Positions 15,853 through 24,972 of a stretch of DNA of 64,000 nt are shown here, piece by piece. The DNA lies in the NCBI RefSeq assembly GCF_018128945.1, contig NZ_CP068393.1, positions 1,798,001 to 1,862,000 on the forward strand. The letters run 5' to 3'. The notes under the pieces were generated by a model. The model searched no databases. It was not told the origin of the DNA and saw only the letters and a list, made by a program, of their open reading frames with translations. The stretch is from Aristaeella hokkaidonensis (GTDB lineage Bacteria > Bacillota > Clostridia > Christensenellales > Aristaeellaceae). Positions within the stretch are counted from its first letter, which is position 1, and each line of letters begins with the position of its first letter. Both the position numbers and the translations under genes were made by a program.

Positions 15853-17340
15853 TTACATCGTTCCGATCCGTCTGAACACAACCCATATGGTTTTGAATAA
15901 GATATAAATATCCTTTTTGAGAGACCAGTTTTCGATGTATTCCCGGTCCATACGAACCACTGTGTTAAAATCGCGGATATTGCTGCGGCCGCTGACCTGC
16001 CAGAGTCCCGTAATTCCAGGCCGTGTGGACATCCTGGACCGGTGATAGGGCTCGTACCGCTGCCATTCGTCCACCGTAGGCGGACGGGTTCCAACCAGGG
16101 ACATTTCACCTTTCAGGACATTGAAAAACTGAGGAAACTCATCCAGGGACAGGGCGCGGATCCATCCGCCCACCCCCTTCTTCCATTTTCCGTCAGGGCC
16201 TTGTTTGCTTCCGATAATGCGCGGATCATTTTCCATCTTGAACATAAGGTGGCCTTCCTGGCCGTTTTCCTTTGCCACCTGCTTTTTCCGTGCTTCCGCA
16301 TCCATATACATGCTGCGGAACTTATACATCCTGAACTTCTTCCCGTTTTCACCGATCCGGATCTGGGAGAAAAAGATCGGTCCCGGATCAGAGAGCCAGA
16401 TTGCCAATCCTACAGTCGGAATAAGAAGCAGTGTAATCAGGGCACCGATCAGTCCGCCTGCGATATCCATGATTCGCTTCAGCAGCAGATCACGCCCTGT
16501 GACATAACCCAGAGAAGTCGTAATGGTCAGGTGACCGCAGATCCATTCCACGTTCTTATGCCGGGATTCGATGTCATCCAGGGACGTAAGGGCGGTATGA
16601 ATGGTAATACCTATGCGCATGAGGCTGTTGATAAGGTCCACAGGCATATCTGTTCCGGGCGGAACGTCCAGATACACTTCATCCACCCAGTTATTGGTCA
16701 GGTATTGCTCCAGCGTATCAGCTGTAGCCACAACCGGAATCGTGTCCACTTCCGGATACTCCTCCCGCACCTGGTTCAGCGCATGCCTCACCTGTTCTTC
16801 GGAAGAATTGGCTCCCATAATCGCCATACCGGAGAATCGGTAGATTCCGTAATTCGAACGGAGAATTCTCGGGATGACTGTCGGAATTTGGGAGGCTTCC
16901 AACGCAATCAGCATGGAATGCCGGTTATGGATATGGTGTTTTTTCTTCAGAAAACTCTTGTATACCTGACGCATGATATAACAGGACACCAGATACATCG
17001 GCAAGCCATATAGCGTGATCTTCAGCAGGTCTGCTTCAACAGACTGGTCCAGCAGCCGGATAATCAGCAGGACAAGTATCACATTTCCTGTCTGGCTGAG
17101 GAGCCGGATCATCTCATCCCACGGTGAATGATGCAGCACACTGTGATAGGTGTCCATGACAATCATCACAACCGTATTCACCAGGATGATTTCCAGGGCC
17201 ATCCACCAGAAAAAGCGGGAGTTTACACCTTCCTTTTCAACGATCAGGAATGCAGCCAGAAGGCTGACGAAAGCGCAGAGGATGTCCAGAAACATAAAGT
17301 CTATATGCTGGGACCAGCCGCGCACCCTTCGTTTGTACAT
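15853..17340 (-). CDS. Polyprenyl glycosylphosphotransferase (initiating sugar-1-phosphate transferase)
   Basis: Starts repeat-unit synthesis by moving a sugar 1-phosphate from UDP-sugar to undecaprenyl phosphate at the inner face of the membrane. The 495-residue protein has the long WbaP/CpsE-type layout: four or more N-terminal helices (about 10-125), a Rossmann-like middle region (about 145-260), one helix near 285-310, and a C-terminal catalytic domain with MYKFRSMYMDAE, SLDEFPQFFNVLKGEMSLVG, TRPP and RPGITGLWQVSGRSN. The sugar (often Glc, Gal or GalNAc) cannot be told. Last gene of the operon, 25 bases after the GT2 gene, and followed by the terminator and tRNA-Leu fragment at the island's left edge. 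Confidence 0.92.
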   Translation of the reverse strand: MYKRRVRGWSQHIDFMFLDILCAFVSLLAAFLIVEKEGVNSRFFWWMALEIILVNTVVMIVMDTYHSVLHHSPWDEMIRLLSQTGNVILVLLIIRLLDQSVEADLLKITLYGLPMYLVSCYIMRQVYKSFLKKKHHIHNRHSMLIALEASQIPTVIPRILRSNYGIYRFSGMAIMGANSSEEQVRHALNQVREEYPEVDTIPVVATADTLEQYLTNNWVDEVYLDVPPGTDMPVDLINSLMRIGITIHTALTSLDDIESRHKNVEWICGHLTITTSLGYVTGRDLLLKRIMDIAGGLIGALITLLLIPTVGLAIWLSDPGPIFFSQIRIGENGKKFRMYKFRSMYMDAEARKKQVAKENGQEGHLMFKMENDPRIIGSKQGPDGKWKKGVGGWIRALSLDEFPQFFNVLKGEMSLVGTRPPTVDEWQRYEPYHRSRMSTRPGITGLWQVSGRSNIRDFNTVVRMDREYIENWSLKKDIYILFKTIWVVFRRIGTM

Positions 17341-17365
17341 GCTTACACCTGCTTTCCATGATGAT

Positions 17366-18394
17366 TTATACGTCCAGTTTTTTCTCCTGCCTGACCCGGG
17401 CGGCGCACAGCAGCACAGCCGGCATCACCAGATGCATTTTCAGCAGCAGGATGACGGCTCCCGCCTTTCGCGGCAGGCCCTTGACTGACACAAAGGACAG
17501 CATCTCCGATTCACGGAGTCCCTGCTTCATATGCCGCGCTGCGTCCCGCAGGGAGGGCTCCGTCTGGACACGCCATTTTCCGGTACGGATAATCAGCATT
17601 GCCGCGTATTCGTTGAGCTGGCGGCCGATGGTTGGCGTCAGGCCGCTCATATGCTCCCTCATATAGGCGACCAGGTAACCGAAACTTTTTGTGAGGAGGT
17701 TCTCCCGGCTTCTGGCACGGATCGAGTCCTCATTGGTTTTATTGTACATATACAAAGGTTCGTTGCATATGTACACGTACTGGCAGTGCAGAAGGCATTC
17801 ATAGGTCATGGGCACGTCGGTAAAAACGCGGATCCTCTCGTCACGTGTATAATGCCCGACCAGCAGTTCACGCCTGAAAGCCTTATCCCAGGTATGTGCC
17901 TGAATCCTGCCCGGATGAAGCCCGGTCCGCGTATCCATAAGCAGATACGGGAAAATTTCCTTCTCCAGTCGTTCCCGGTTGTAGTATCCTTCCGGTACAT
18001 TGTTCAGCGTATCTTCCATATGATCCGCATATACATTGTGGGCAGCGAAAAGCACCATGTCGGGCAGTTCCGGTGAACCGGATACGGTATCGTGAATGAA
18101 TTGCAGCATGTTTTCGAGAGCCCAGTCATCCCCGTCCAGGATACAGACATAGTCCCCCCGGGCAGCAAGGATGCCCTTATTCCGGGCGGAAATCAACCCG
18201 CCGTTGGGCTTATGGATCACCCGCACGCGGGAATCACAGGCTGCGTAATCATCGCAAATCTGCGGGCACCCATCCGTTGAGCCATCATCCACCAGCAGCA
18301 ATTCAAAATCGGTATAGGTTTGATTCAGGATACTATCCACGCATTTTCTCAGGTATTTTTCCACATTATATACCGGCACAATAACACTGATCAT
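17366..18394 (-). CDS. Glycosyltransferase family 2
   Basis: A GT-A fold transferase that adds one sugar of the repeat unit on the cytoplasmic side. MISVIVPVYNVEKYLRKCVD starts the nucleotide-binding fold, DDGSTDGC and ILDGDDW (the metal-binding DxD) follow near residues 38 and 93. The 342-residue length is usual. A longer frame runs into the neighbouring gene, but the ATG at 18394 starts the domain exactly, overlaps the stop of the flippase gene as ATGA, and has GGGAGA upstream. The overlap points to translational coupling. Donor and acceptor sugars are unknown. Confidence 0.9.
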   Translation of the reverse strand: MISVIVPVYNVEKYLRKCVDSILNQTYTDFELLLVDDGSTDGCPQICDDYAACDSRVRVIHKPNGGLISARNKGILAARGDYVCILDGDDWALENMLQFIHDTVSGSPELPDMVLFAAHNVYADHMEDTLNNVPEGYYNRERLEKEIFPYLLMDTRTGLHPGRIQAHTWDKAFRRELLVGHYTRDERIRVFTDVPMTYECLLHCQYVYICNEPLYMYNKTNEDSIRARSRENLLTKSFGYLVAYMREHMSGLTPTIGRQLNEYAAMLIIRTGKWRVQTEPSLRDAARHMKQGLRESEMLSFVSVKGLPRKAGAVILLLKMHLVMPAVLLCAARVRQEKKLDV

Positions 18395-19971
18395 TCTTCG
18401 GTTCTCCCTTCCCCGACTGGGGTGTCCGCATCCTGTGTCTTCCGGTTTCCCGGCAGGATGTTCCTTTTCAGCTGTGAAAGGCTTTCCCGGAACACGTGGT
18501 TTCGTCCGTAAATGGCAAAGTAGATCAGATTCGGTACCAGGAAACTCACTGCGGCATTCAGGATCAGGGCCGGCCATGTATCCAGCGTAAACAGGCGGCA
18601 GGCAAACCATGATGCTGTGCAGGATGCCAGGGCAGCCGCCGTCAGTCCGCAGAAAAGCCGGATATACCGGCCCAGCTGTTCCCGGGGGAACACTTCCCTG
18701 AACAGGTTGTGGAACAGCCAGGGAATCTGGATAGCAACGATGGAGATAACCGAGGAAAGCAGCACCCCGTACAGCCCCAGCCACCGGACCGTGGCCAGGT
18801 TCAGGCCCAGATTGACCAGCGCCGCCGTCAGGGGCCTCCAGCGGTCCTGCCGCCATATGCCCGCTGCATCCTTGAACATATTGACCAGCTTATTGGCACC
18901 CATGGAGTAGTAATAAACGACGAAGCAAAGCACCAGCCCCATGGGGAGCATATTCTCTTCGCCCATCCAGAGATTCATAAACGGCTGGAATACACACAGC
19001 AGCATGGAGCTGCTCACCCCCAGCACCCAACTGAACAGGAGGCTGATCTTTTCCAGGTCCCGGTAATTCGCTTCCCGGCTCTCCATGACCATCTTGTTGC
19101 CCACTCCGGCCATACAGGCGTTGAGAAGCACCACCAGCATGATCCGCAGTGCGGTAATCACAAAATAGTAATTCTGATAAAGTGCCAGGACGGTCAGGCC
19201 CATAAAAGCGGAGATCACCAGGGTGTCCGCGGAATCAAAAACCGTGGCGGAAAGCTTGGAAGTAAAAAGATCCCGTACCCTGCGCAGAATATCCATTCGC
19301 TTTTCTTTCGGCAGGTTTCCTTCGGGCACGTATCGGGGATACATTCTGGACGCGTACACCGCCGTCAGCACGTTCACGGTAATCTGGCTCAGCAGCTGGA
19401 CGGACAGGTAGAGATAATAATCCCGTATAAAAACCAGGATCAGGATCTTCAGGGTATATTCCGTGATCCGCACCGCCAGGCTGACCTTGCTGATTACATC
19501 CCGCCGCTGGTGCGCCTGGAGCAGGCTGCTTTTGTAAGCGAACAGCCAGTACGTCACCACCGTGTTCCCCAGGTTCATCAGGTACAGGACGTACAGGTTC
19601 ATGCCGGCGGGGACATCCCCCTTGATGAGTCCCGGCAGAACAGGGATCAGGAGCAGCCCCAGCATGGCGATTACCAGTCCGATGATCCGGTAGAGGGTAC
19701 GATACAGGCGCAGCAGGGCGCAGATGGTCCGGGTATCATCTTCGGCAATGGGTTTGTACATGCTGAATACCATTGCGCTGCCCACGCCGAGCTCTGCCAG
19801 GTTCAGGAAGGTCAGGAGCGACTTGAACAGGCCGTTCAGGCCCAGGTATTCTGTTCCCAGGCAATGCAGCATGACAGAGCGAATGACAAACGGAAACAGC
19901 AGGTTGGCCATTTCCAGTGTCCCGTCAAACACAATGTTCCTTGTCGCGTTTCTGGTGCGTTCAAGCTTCAT
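18391..19971 (-). CDS. Wzx-type polysaccharide flippase (MOP superfamily)
   Basis: Moves the undecaprenyl-linked repeat unit across the membrane before polymerisation. The 526-residue protein has about twelve to fourteen hydrophobic helices and the N-terminal pattern of Firmicutes Wzx proteins (RNIVFDGTLEMANLLFPFVI, LGTEYLGLNGLFKSLLTFLN, LAELGVGSAMVFSMYKPIAE). The C-terminal 40 residues are charged and probably cytoplasmic. It overlaps the GT2 gene by four bases and lies 73 bases after the GT4 gene. Together with the Wzy-like and the two Wzz-like genes it shows a Wzx/Wzy-dependent pathway rather than an ABC exporter. Confidence 0.9.
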   Translation of the reverse strand: MKLERTRNATRNIVFDGTLEMANLLFPFVIRSVMLHCLGTEYLGLNGLFKSLLTFLNLAELGVGSAMVFSMYKPIAEDDTRTICALLRLYRTLYRIIGLVIAMLGLLLIPVLPGLIKGDVPAGMNLYVLYLMNLGNTVVTYWLFAYKSSLLQAHQRRDVISKVSLAVRITEYTLKILILVFIRDYYLYLSVQLLSQITVNVLTAVYASRMYPRYVPEGNLPKEKRMDILRRVRDLFTSKLSATVFDSADTLVISAFMGLTVLALYQNYYFVITALRIMLVVLLNACMAGVGNKMVMESREANYRDLEKISLLFSWVLGVSSSMLLCVFQPFMNLWMGEENMLPMGLVLCFVVYYYSMGANKLVNMFKDAAGIWRQDRWRPLTAALVNLGLNLATVRWLGLYGVLLSSVISIVAIQIPWLFHNLFREVFPREQLGRYIRLFCGLTAAALASCTASWFACRLFTLDTWPALILNAAVSFLVPNLIYFAIYGRNHVFRESLSQLKRNILPGNRKTQDADTPVGEGRTEE

Positions 19972-20044
19972 GCCGATTGCTGCAGTCCTTTCAGTTGGAT
20001 TTCAGGGATTTCCGGGCAGGATACCTCCAGCCGTATGCCCGATC

Positions 20045-21196
20045 TCAGCCGTCCAGGAGTCTCCTGTACAGCCTGTCCGTCTGCTCCGCAATCTCCTGCC
20101 AGGTATACTTGGACGAAATCACTTCCCGGGCTTCACTGCGATATGCTTCCGCCTGATCGGGATGGTCGCACAGGTTCTGCAGCGTCTCCCGCAGGGCTTC
20201 CGCGTTCCCGCGGGGAAAAGTGAGGCCGCAGCCGTTCATAACAGCTGTACACTCCCTGATATCGGATGTCACGCAGCAGCAGCCGTAATTCATAGCCTCC
20301 AGCAGGCTGAGCGGCATACCCTCGTGGTCGCTGGGCAGCACATACAGATGCGCATTGCTGTACAGCTCTTCCAGGACAGGCCCCTGCAGGAAACCGGTAA
20401 AGATGATGGACGGGGTATCTCCGGCCATTTCATGCAGCTGCTTCACATAGTCATCTGTATCCGATGATCCGCCGGCGATCACCAGCTTCTTATCCGTATG
20501 GAGCTTCCGGTATGCATCAATGAGGTAGTGAATTCCTTTTCCCGGATCAAGGCGGCCCACAAAAAGGATGTATCCCCGGGAAACCAGTCCGAACTGCTCG
20601 ATAATCTCACGAGCCGGCCGAATCTCTGCCGGTTCGACACCGTTGGGAATCAGCACCGTATCCCGTCCGTATTCCCTGAGGAAATACTCCTGCATGCTGG
20701 TGTTCAGCACGATAATGCTGTGGGCATGACGAACCGCCGCTTTTTCTCCTCGCAGAATATATGCGGAAGCGAACTTCCCCCATTTCTGACGCTTATGGTC
20801 AAGCCCGTGGACAGTCACCACGACCTTTTTGCCCATGAGTCTCGGCAGCCAGCAGAAAACACACGGTCCCTCCGCATGGAAGTGCACCAAATCAAACCGG
20901 CTGAATGCCGCCATGATCGTCGCAAGGACTGAGGAGGATACAGCCGCCAGCCCGCGGCGGTCCACCGTCGGCGTCCAGATCAGCCGGACTCCCCGGTATT
21001 CCCGTGCCAGGTTCCCTTGTCTCCGAAGCTTCCTGGCCTCTTTGCTTGTCCTGTTATAGCAGGTCACCTTATAGCCGGCCTCCGCGAGATGCGGCGCAAG
21101 GTTGCTTACAACAACCTCCACTCCTCCGTCCCTGGAGGGGATGAATTTGTGTCCGATTATTGCGATCCGTTTCGCTTCTTTCTGCACGCTGATCAT
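20045..21196 (-). CDS. Glycosyltransferase family 4 (first of two)
   Basis: A 383-residue GT-B fold transferase using a nucleotide sugar. The N-terminal half has RIAIIGHKFIPSRDGGVEVV, with the GGVE loop of GT4 enzymes, and the C-terminal donor half has FVGRLDPGKGIHYLIDAY (about 205-225) and the EX7E motif in LPSDHEGMPLSLLEAMNYG near residue 295. Acts on the cytoplasmic side in repeat-unit assembly; the sugar is unknown. It starts 35 bases after the second GT4 gene's stop. Confidence 0.9.
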   Translation of the reverse strand: MISVQKEAKRIAIIGHKFIPSRDGGVEVVVSNLAPHLAEAGYKVTCYNRTSKEARKLRRQGNLAREYRGVRLIWTPTVDRRGLAAVSSSVLATIMAAFSRFDLVHFHAEGPCVFCWLPRLMGKKVVVTVHGLDHKRQKWGKFASAYILRGEKAAVRHAHSIIVLNTSMQEYFLREYGRDTVLIPNGVEPAEIRPAREIIEQFGLVSRGYILFVGRLDPGKGIHYLIDAYRKLHTDKKLVIAGGSSDTDDYVKQLHEMAGDTPSIIFTGFLQGPVLEELYSNAHLYVLPSDHEGMPLSLLEAMNYGCCCVTSDIRECTAVMNGCGLTFPRGNAEALRETLQNLCDHPDQAEAYRSEAREVISSKYTWQEIAEQTDRLYRRLLDG

Positions 21197-21231
21197 TCCC
21201 TCCTTTCATAACAGACGGGCAAGCCGGTCCT

Positions 21232-22368
21232 TCAGGCTTCCGGCTGTGCGGTGGAATACGCGCGGGCTTCCATTTCCAGGTAGATCTCCTGAAGTTTCCG
21301 CGCTTCCGTATGTATGTCATACCCTGCCTGGCGGACAGTTTCCTTTCCCTGCAGCCGGTTCGTTTCTGTTTGTCTTATCGCTGCAATCTGCCTGGCCCAT
21401 TCCGCGTCGTCCGTGTCGAGGGAAATCCTTCGCGCTTCCGGAGAGAGCAGGATCTCGTCTGTAACCCGGTCAGAGAACACACACGGCAGTCCGGCTGCCT
21501 GCGCCTCGATGCCGACCACCGGAAGTCCTTCAAACAGCGAAGGAAGTACGAAACAGTCCATTGCCTGGTACCATTCGCTGACATCCGCCATCTGCCCGGG
21601 CATAATCGTCCTGTCCAGGATTCCGAGGCCGCGCGCCTTCTCCTTCATGGCCTGTTCCAGCTCGCCGGTGCCGATCAGGACGAGGCGGGCTTCAGGAATG
21701 TCCCTGGCGGCAGCGGCAAAAATATCCAGCAGCCGGCTATGGTTCTTCTGGACGTTGAATCTGCCCACATGGCCGATCACAAAGCATTTGTCCAGTCCTT
21801 GCTGCCGCCTCTTGCGTTCCCGGACTTCCGGCCGGAACCCGAACCGTTCCACGTCGATTGCGTTATGCAGAATGAAGCCGGATGTGTTCCAGCGTTTTTC
21901 CCCGTAATAATAGATCCCTGCGTCCCTGCCGCAGCTCCAGTAATCCGTTGCCGCGCCGGGAAGCAGCTGCTTGCAGACCATCTTCAGCGGATACTTGTAA
22001 TCACGGATAATCCGCGTATTGTGCGCATGCGCAATCCGGATCCGGATTCCGGCGTCTCTGGCGCTTTGGAGAGCATAATACCCCATCGCCTCATTATGCG
22101 CGTGAACGATACGGATATCGGGATTGTCGCGCAGAAGCTCCGCCATGTACCGCCTGTACCGGGGAAAATGCAGCGGATTCAGCCCGGGACTGACAAACAC
22201 CCTCCCGCCCAGGCGGCGGATCTCCTCGTCATATTCGCCCGGTACCGGTTTGTTGGCCAGGAAATCAAACTGGATCCGGCTCCGGTCTATCTCCCGGTAA
22301 TAGTTCATCAGCATGGTTTCGATTCCCGCACGTCCCATATTGCTGACGGAATGCAGCACACGAAGCAT
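21232..22368 (-). CDS. Glycosyltransferase family 4, EpsF-like (second of two)
   Basis: A 378-residue GT-B transferase close in pattern to EpsF-type exopolysaccharide transferases: MLRVLHSVSNMGRAGIETML at the start, VHAHNEAMGYYALQSARDAG (about 105), IGHVGRFNVQKNHSRLLDIF in the donor half (about 200) and PSLFEGLPVVGIEAQAAGLP with the EX7E motif (about 280). It belongs to the cytoplasmic repeat-unit assembly set; sugar specificity is unknown. Gap of about 50 bases to the CDP-glycerol transferase-like gene upstream. Confidence 0.9.
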   Translation of the reverse strand: MLRVLHSVSNMGRAGIETMLMNYYREIDRSRIQFDFLANKPVPGEYDEEIRRLGGRVFVSPGLNPLHFPRYRRYMAELLRDNPDIRIVHAHNEAMGYYALQSARDAGIRIRIAHAHNTRIIRDYKYPLKMVCKQLLPGAATDYWSCGRDAGIYYYGEKRWNTSGFILHNAIDVERFGFRPEVRERKRRQQGLDKCFVIGHVGRFNVQKNHSRLLDIFAAAARDIPEARLVLIGTGELEQAMKEKARGLGILDRTIMPGQMADVSEWYQAMDCFVLPSLFEGLPVVGIEAQAAGLPCVFSDRVTDEILLSPEARRISLDTDDAEWARQIAAIRQTETNRLQGKETVRQAGYDIHTEARKLQEIYLEMEARAYSTAQPEA

Positions 22369-22419
22369 CTTCTTGGGTTCCTCCCCTGCCGCTGTTTGGG
22401 GCGCGGCGCCCGTTTCCTG

Positions 22420-23604
22420 TCATTTTTCCCCGCTCATACGGCTGAGGATCCGGTACGTCCGCTCACAGTTGTTTTCATCCCGAACCGGGAAAAAGGCCTC
22501 CAGGCGGTTCCGGTATTCTTCCTGCACCCGGAAATCATTCCCGGCACATTCATATAAGGCGTCCATCACTTCTTCCTCTGTCCTGGCAACAGGACCGAAT
22601 CCGTGCTTCTCTGCAGAAAAATAGCCTTCCTGGTAATGATATTTCCGGAAATCTTCCAGATCGAACTGATAATATATCACCGGCTTTTCCATATATCCCA
22701 CGTCAAAGAACACACTGGAATAATCCGTAATCAGCAGGCTGCAGCGCATCAGCAGCGTCTGGACATCATAATCCTTCCAGCTTGCCAGGACAATCCGGTC
22801 CGATGGAGCTTTGAACTTATCCAATTCTTCCTGAAGCTCAATGTGAGGATAGAATATCAGCCTGAGATCCCGCTCCTCCAGGAGGCGGAGCAGGCGGGCA
22901 TTCTCCAGCAGGGACTGGAAATGCCGGTAAAAGGCCGTTCCGTAAAACTGTTCTCCCCGTGGATAGTCCGAACCCCGCCAGGTGGGCATAACAAGGATTT
23001 CATTGGAAGGCTTGTTTCCCCGGAGGAGATTGTCATATCTGCATAATCCCGTGTATTGAATCACGCCTTCCGGGAAACCGTATTCAGATACGAGGTAATC
23101 GTATTCCATCCTGCTGCCGCTGGCAAAAAAGTCAAGCTTCAGCCCGGGATATCTCATCAGTCTCATGTTGTTCTGAATAATCCCGTGCTGCAGGAAAATC
23201 TGTTTCCCCCTTGGCCGGATCCCCATCTGACGAAGATGATAAAAAGCCATCAGGTCGGGCGAGGCAGGCTGGACATGGGTACCAATCAGCATATCTGCAG
23301 CCAGATACATCAGATAGTGTTTCAGCGATCTCCATGCAGCGACCTTGCCAAGCTGCGCAACCTTTCCGTAATCCGGGCTGGCCGGATCAATGACAAAGCA
23401 CACGTTGATCTGCGGCTGCTGTTCCCGCAGATAGCGGAAAAACCAGTATGCGTTATCCCTGGCGTCATACCCGCGTTCCATTACCAGCCAGAGATGGCGG
23501 TATGCATTGCTCGTTTTTCTCAGTACCGCGGCGATGGGCCGGAGCAGCGTCAGCAAAAACACATCCTTCAGATAAGCCGGCAGCCGCTTTAGTATGTGCA
23601 GCAT
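22420..23604 (-). CDS. CDP-glycerol glycerophosphotransferase family protein (TagF/TarF-like)
   Basis: Members transfer glycerol phosphate or ribitol phosphate from a CDP-polyol to a lipid-linked glycan. The 394-residue protein carries the family's NAYWFFRYL near residue 52, IFLQHGIIQNN near 150, PTWRGSDY near 210, and TDYSSVFFDVGYMEKPVIYY near 315, which holds the nucleotide-binding and catalytic features. Residues 1-25 are basic and amphipathic, as in TagF-type membrane-surface enzymes. No gene for CDP-glycerol synthesis is present in the window, so the donor must come from elsewhere. Its place in the operon suggests that the polysaccharide carries a polyol phosphate. Six bases separate it from the Wzy-like gene. 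Confidence 0.88.
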   Translation of the reverse strand: MLHILKRLPAYLKDVFLLTLLRPIAAVLRKTSNAYRHLWLVMERGYDARDNAYWFFRYLREQQPQINVCFVIDPASPDYGKVAQLGKVAAWRSLKHYLMYLAADMLIGTHVQPASPDLMAFYHLRQMGIRPRGKQIFLQHGIIQNNMRLMRYPGLKLDFFASGSRMEYDYLVSEYGFPEGVIQYTGLCRYDNLLRGNKPSNEILVMPTWRGSDYPRGEQFYGTAFYRHFQSLLENARLLRLLEERDLRLIFYPHIELQEELDKFKAPSDRIVLASWKDYDVQTLLMRCSLLITDYSSVFFDVGYMEKPVIYYQFDLEDFRKYHYQEGYFSAEKHGFGPVARTEEEVMDALYECAGNDFRVQEEYRNRLEAFFPVRDENNCERTYRILSRMSGEK

Positions 23605-23610
23605 TTTCCA

Positions 23611-24972
23611 TCATTCTCCCATCTCAATCAGCCGGATCTCATTCATCGCTTCATCCGGTGTCGGCGCTTTCCACCGAACCTGCTTCAGCTTTTCGCGGAT
23701 CCGGTAGCTGTAACTCATGGGAATCAGTTTCAGGCCGATACAGCTCCAGAAATAGAAAGCTGTATTGTCCGTCAGGTACGTTACGGTCATATAGGCCAAT
23801 ATGGCTATATACAGCAATCCGGTTTCCGTATCATGCTGTTTCATCCAGTAAGAGGGATACAGGATATAATTGATCCCCGCCCACAGGGTGAATCCCAGCG
23901 CGCCGAGTTCAATAAAGATCTTCAGGATATCATTGTGCAGCGGAAATGGATGATTGATCAGTCCGTTGCTGTACCAGATATTCACCAGGTCGGTCACGCC
24001 TTCGAAGCCCAATCCCTTCCACAGCGGGGAAAGCTCATAGTAGTCATTTGGCAGCTTCCACAGGACATCGCGGCCCATCATGTCAACCCCCAGCGACTCC
24101 AGAAACGCCACCAGGATACCGTTCCGCGTCAGGTAGAGATACAGGTAGAAAAACAGAAACAGGCTGATCCCCGTCGCCATGATAAACTTTCCCGGTTTCC
24201 GGGCCTTCCGGACCAGCTTTACGAATACACATACAAAAAGCACCGCCGGCAGGACGCTGCGTTTCAATCCCACCAGCATGAAAAATACGGAGAGGATCAC
24301 CCCCAGGCGCCGGATGCGTTTCTCCGGTTTTGAGCCTTTCGGTGCAAACATCATGTAGTAAATGAAGAACTGTCCGAACAGGAAAGTGATATCATGGATT
24401 TCCAGCGCCCGCACAAACCCTTCAGCCTCACCGAACGTGATCAGGCAGGTCACAACGGAAGAAATGCTCTCCACGAAACCGTACTTCGGCATTTCCAGCA
24501 GAATGATGGCCGCGTTTGTGGCGCACATGCTGAAAAACATGTAATTGATCGCCCTGTCTTCAAACAGGTAGCACATGAATACACAGTAAATAATAACAAT
24601 TGTCTGGAACAGGATCTTCTGCCCTGCCCGGCTGATGGATGCTGTCTGGGAAAGATCCGTGATCCATATATACAGGCTGACCAGGGTATAAACGGCAATC
24701 ATGAGCAGGAAGATGGGAAAATACCCTATTGCCTTCCTGATCTTTGCGAAATCTGCGGTCACAAGGAAACACAGGAATGCACATACGATCGTCCCGAGCA
24801 CGATGACTTTCGGCAACGCTCCGTATGCATCATTGAGTGTCTTCCAGTCTCCGAGGCCGGCGAAAACGGTGCAGGCAACAGCGAGAAATGCGATAAATAC
24901 CGGGCATTCCTTTCTTGTTGTTTGCTGCATCCGGCTGTATTCACCATTCAGCAGGGAGTTATTGCGCATCAT
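23611..24972 (-). CDS. O-antigen ligase/polymerase-like membrane protein (Wzy candidate)
   Basis: Probably the polymerase that joins repeat units on the outer face of the membrane. The 453-residue protein has about eleven hydrophobic helices and one large outer loop (about 285-340) with GRDVLWKL and FPLHNDILKIFIELGALGF, the pattern of the Wzy_C/O-antigen ligase family (H-x-D near the end of the loop). Wzy proteins are poorly conserved, so the assignment rests on topology, this loop and the operon. It overlaps the end of the Wzz-GGDEF gene by 14 bases, so polymerase and chain-length regulator are translationally coupled. Confidence 0.82.
   Translation of the reverse strand: MMRNNSLLNGEYSRMQQTTRKECPVFIAFLAVACTVFAGLGDWKTLNDAYGALPKVIVLGTIVCAFLCFLVTADFAKIRKAIGYFPIFLLMIAVYTLVSLYIWITDLSQTASISRAGQKILFQTIVIIYCVFMCYLFEDRAINYMFFSMCATNAAIILLEMPKYGFVESISSVVTCLITFGEAEGFVRALEIHDITFLFGQFFIYYMMFAPKGSKPEKRIRRLGVILSVFFMLVGLKRSVLPAVLFVCVFVKLVRKARKPGKFIMATGISLFLFFYLYLYLTRNGILVAFLESLGVDMMGRDVLWKLPNDYYELSPLWKGLGFEGVTDLVNIWYSNGLINHPFPLHNDILKIFIELGALGFTLWAGINYILYPSYWMKQHDTETGLLYIAILAYMTVTYLTDNTAFYFWSCIGLKLIPMSYSYRIREKLKQVRWKAPTPDEAMNEIRLIEMGE

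Noticed and set aside
17366-18856. A longer GT2 protein of 496 residues
   Set aside because: The extra 154 codons overlap the flippase gene in another frame; the ATG at 18394 overlaps the flippase stop and begins the GT2 fold.
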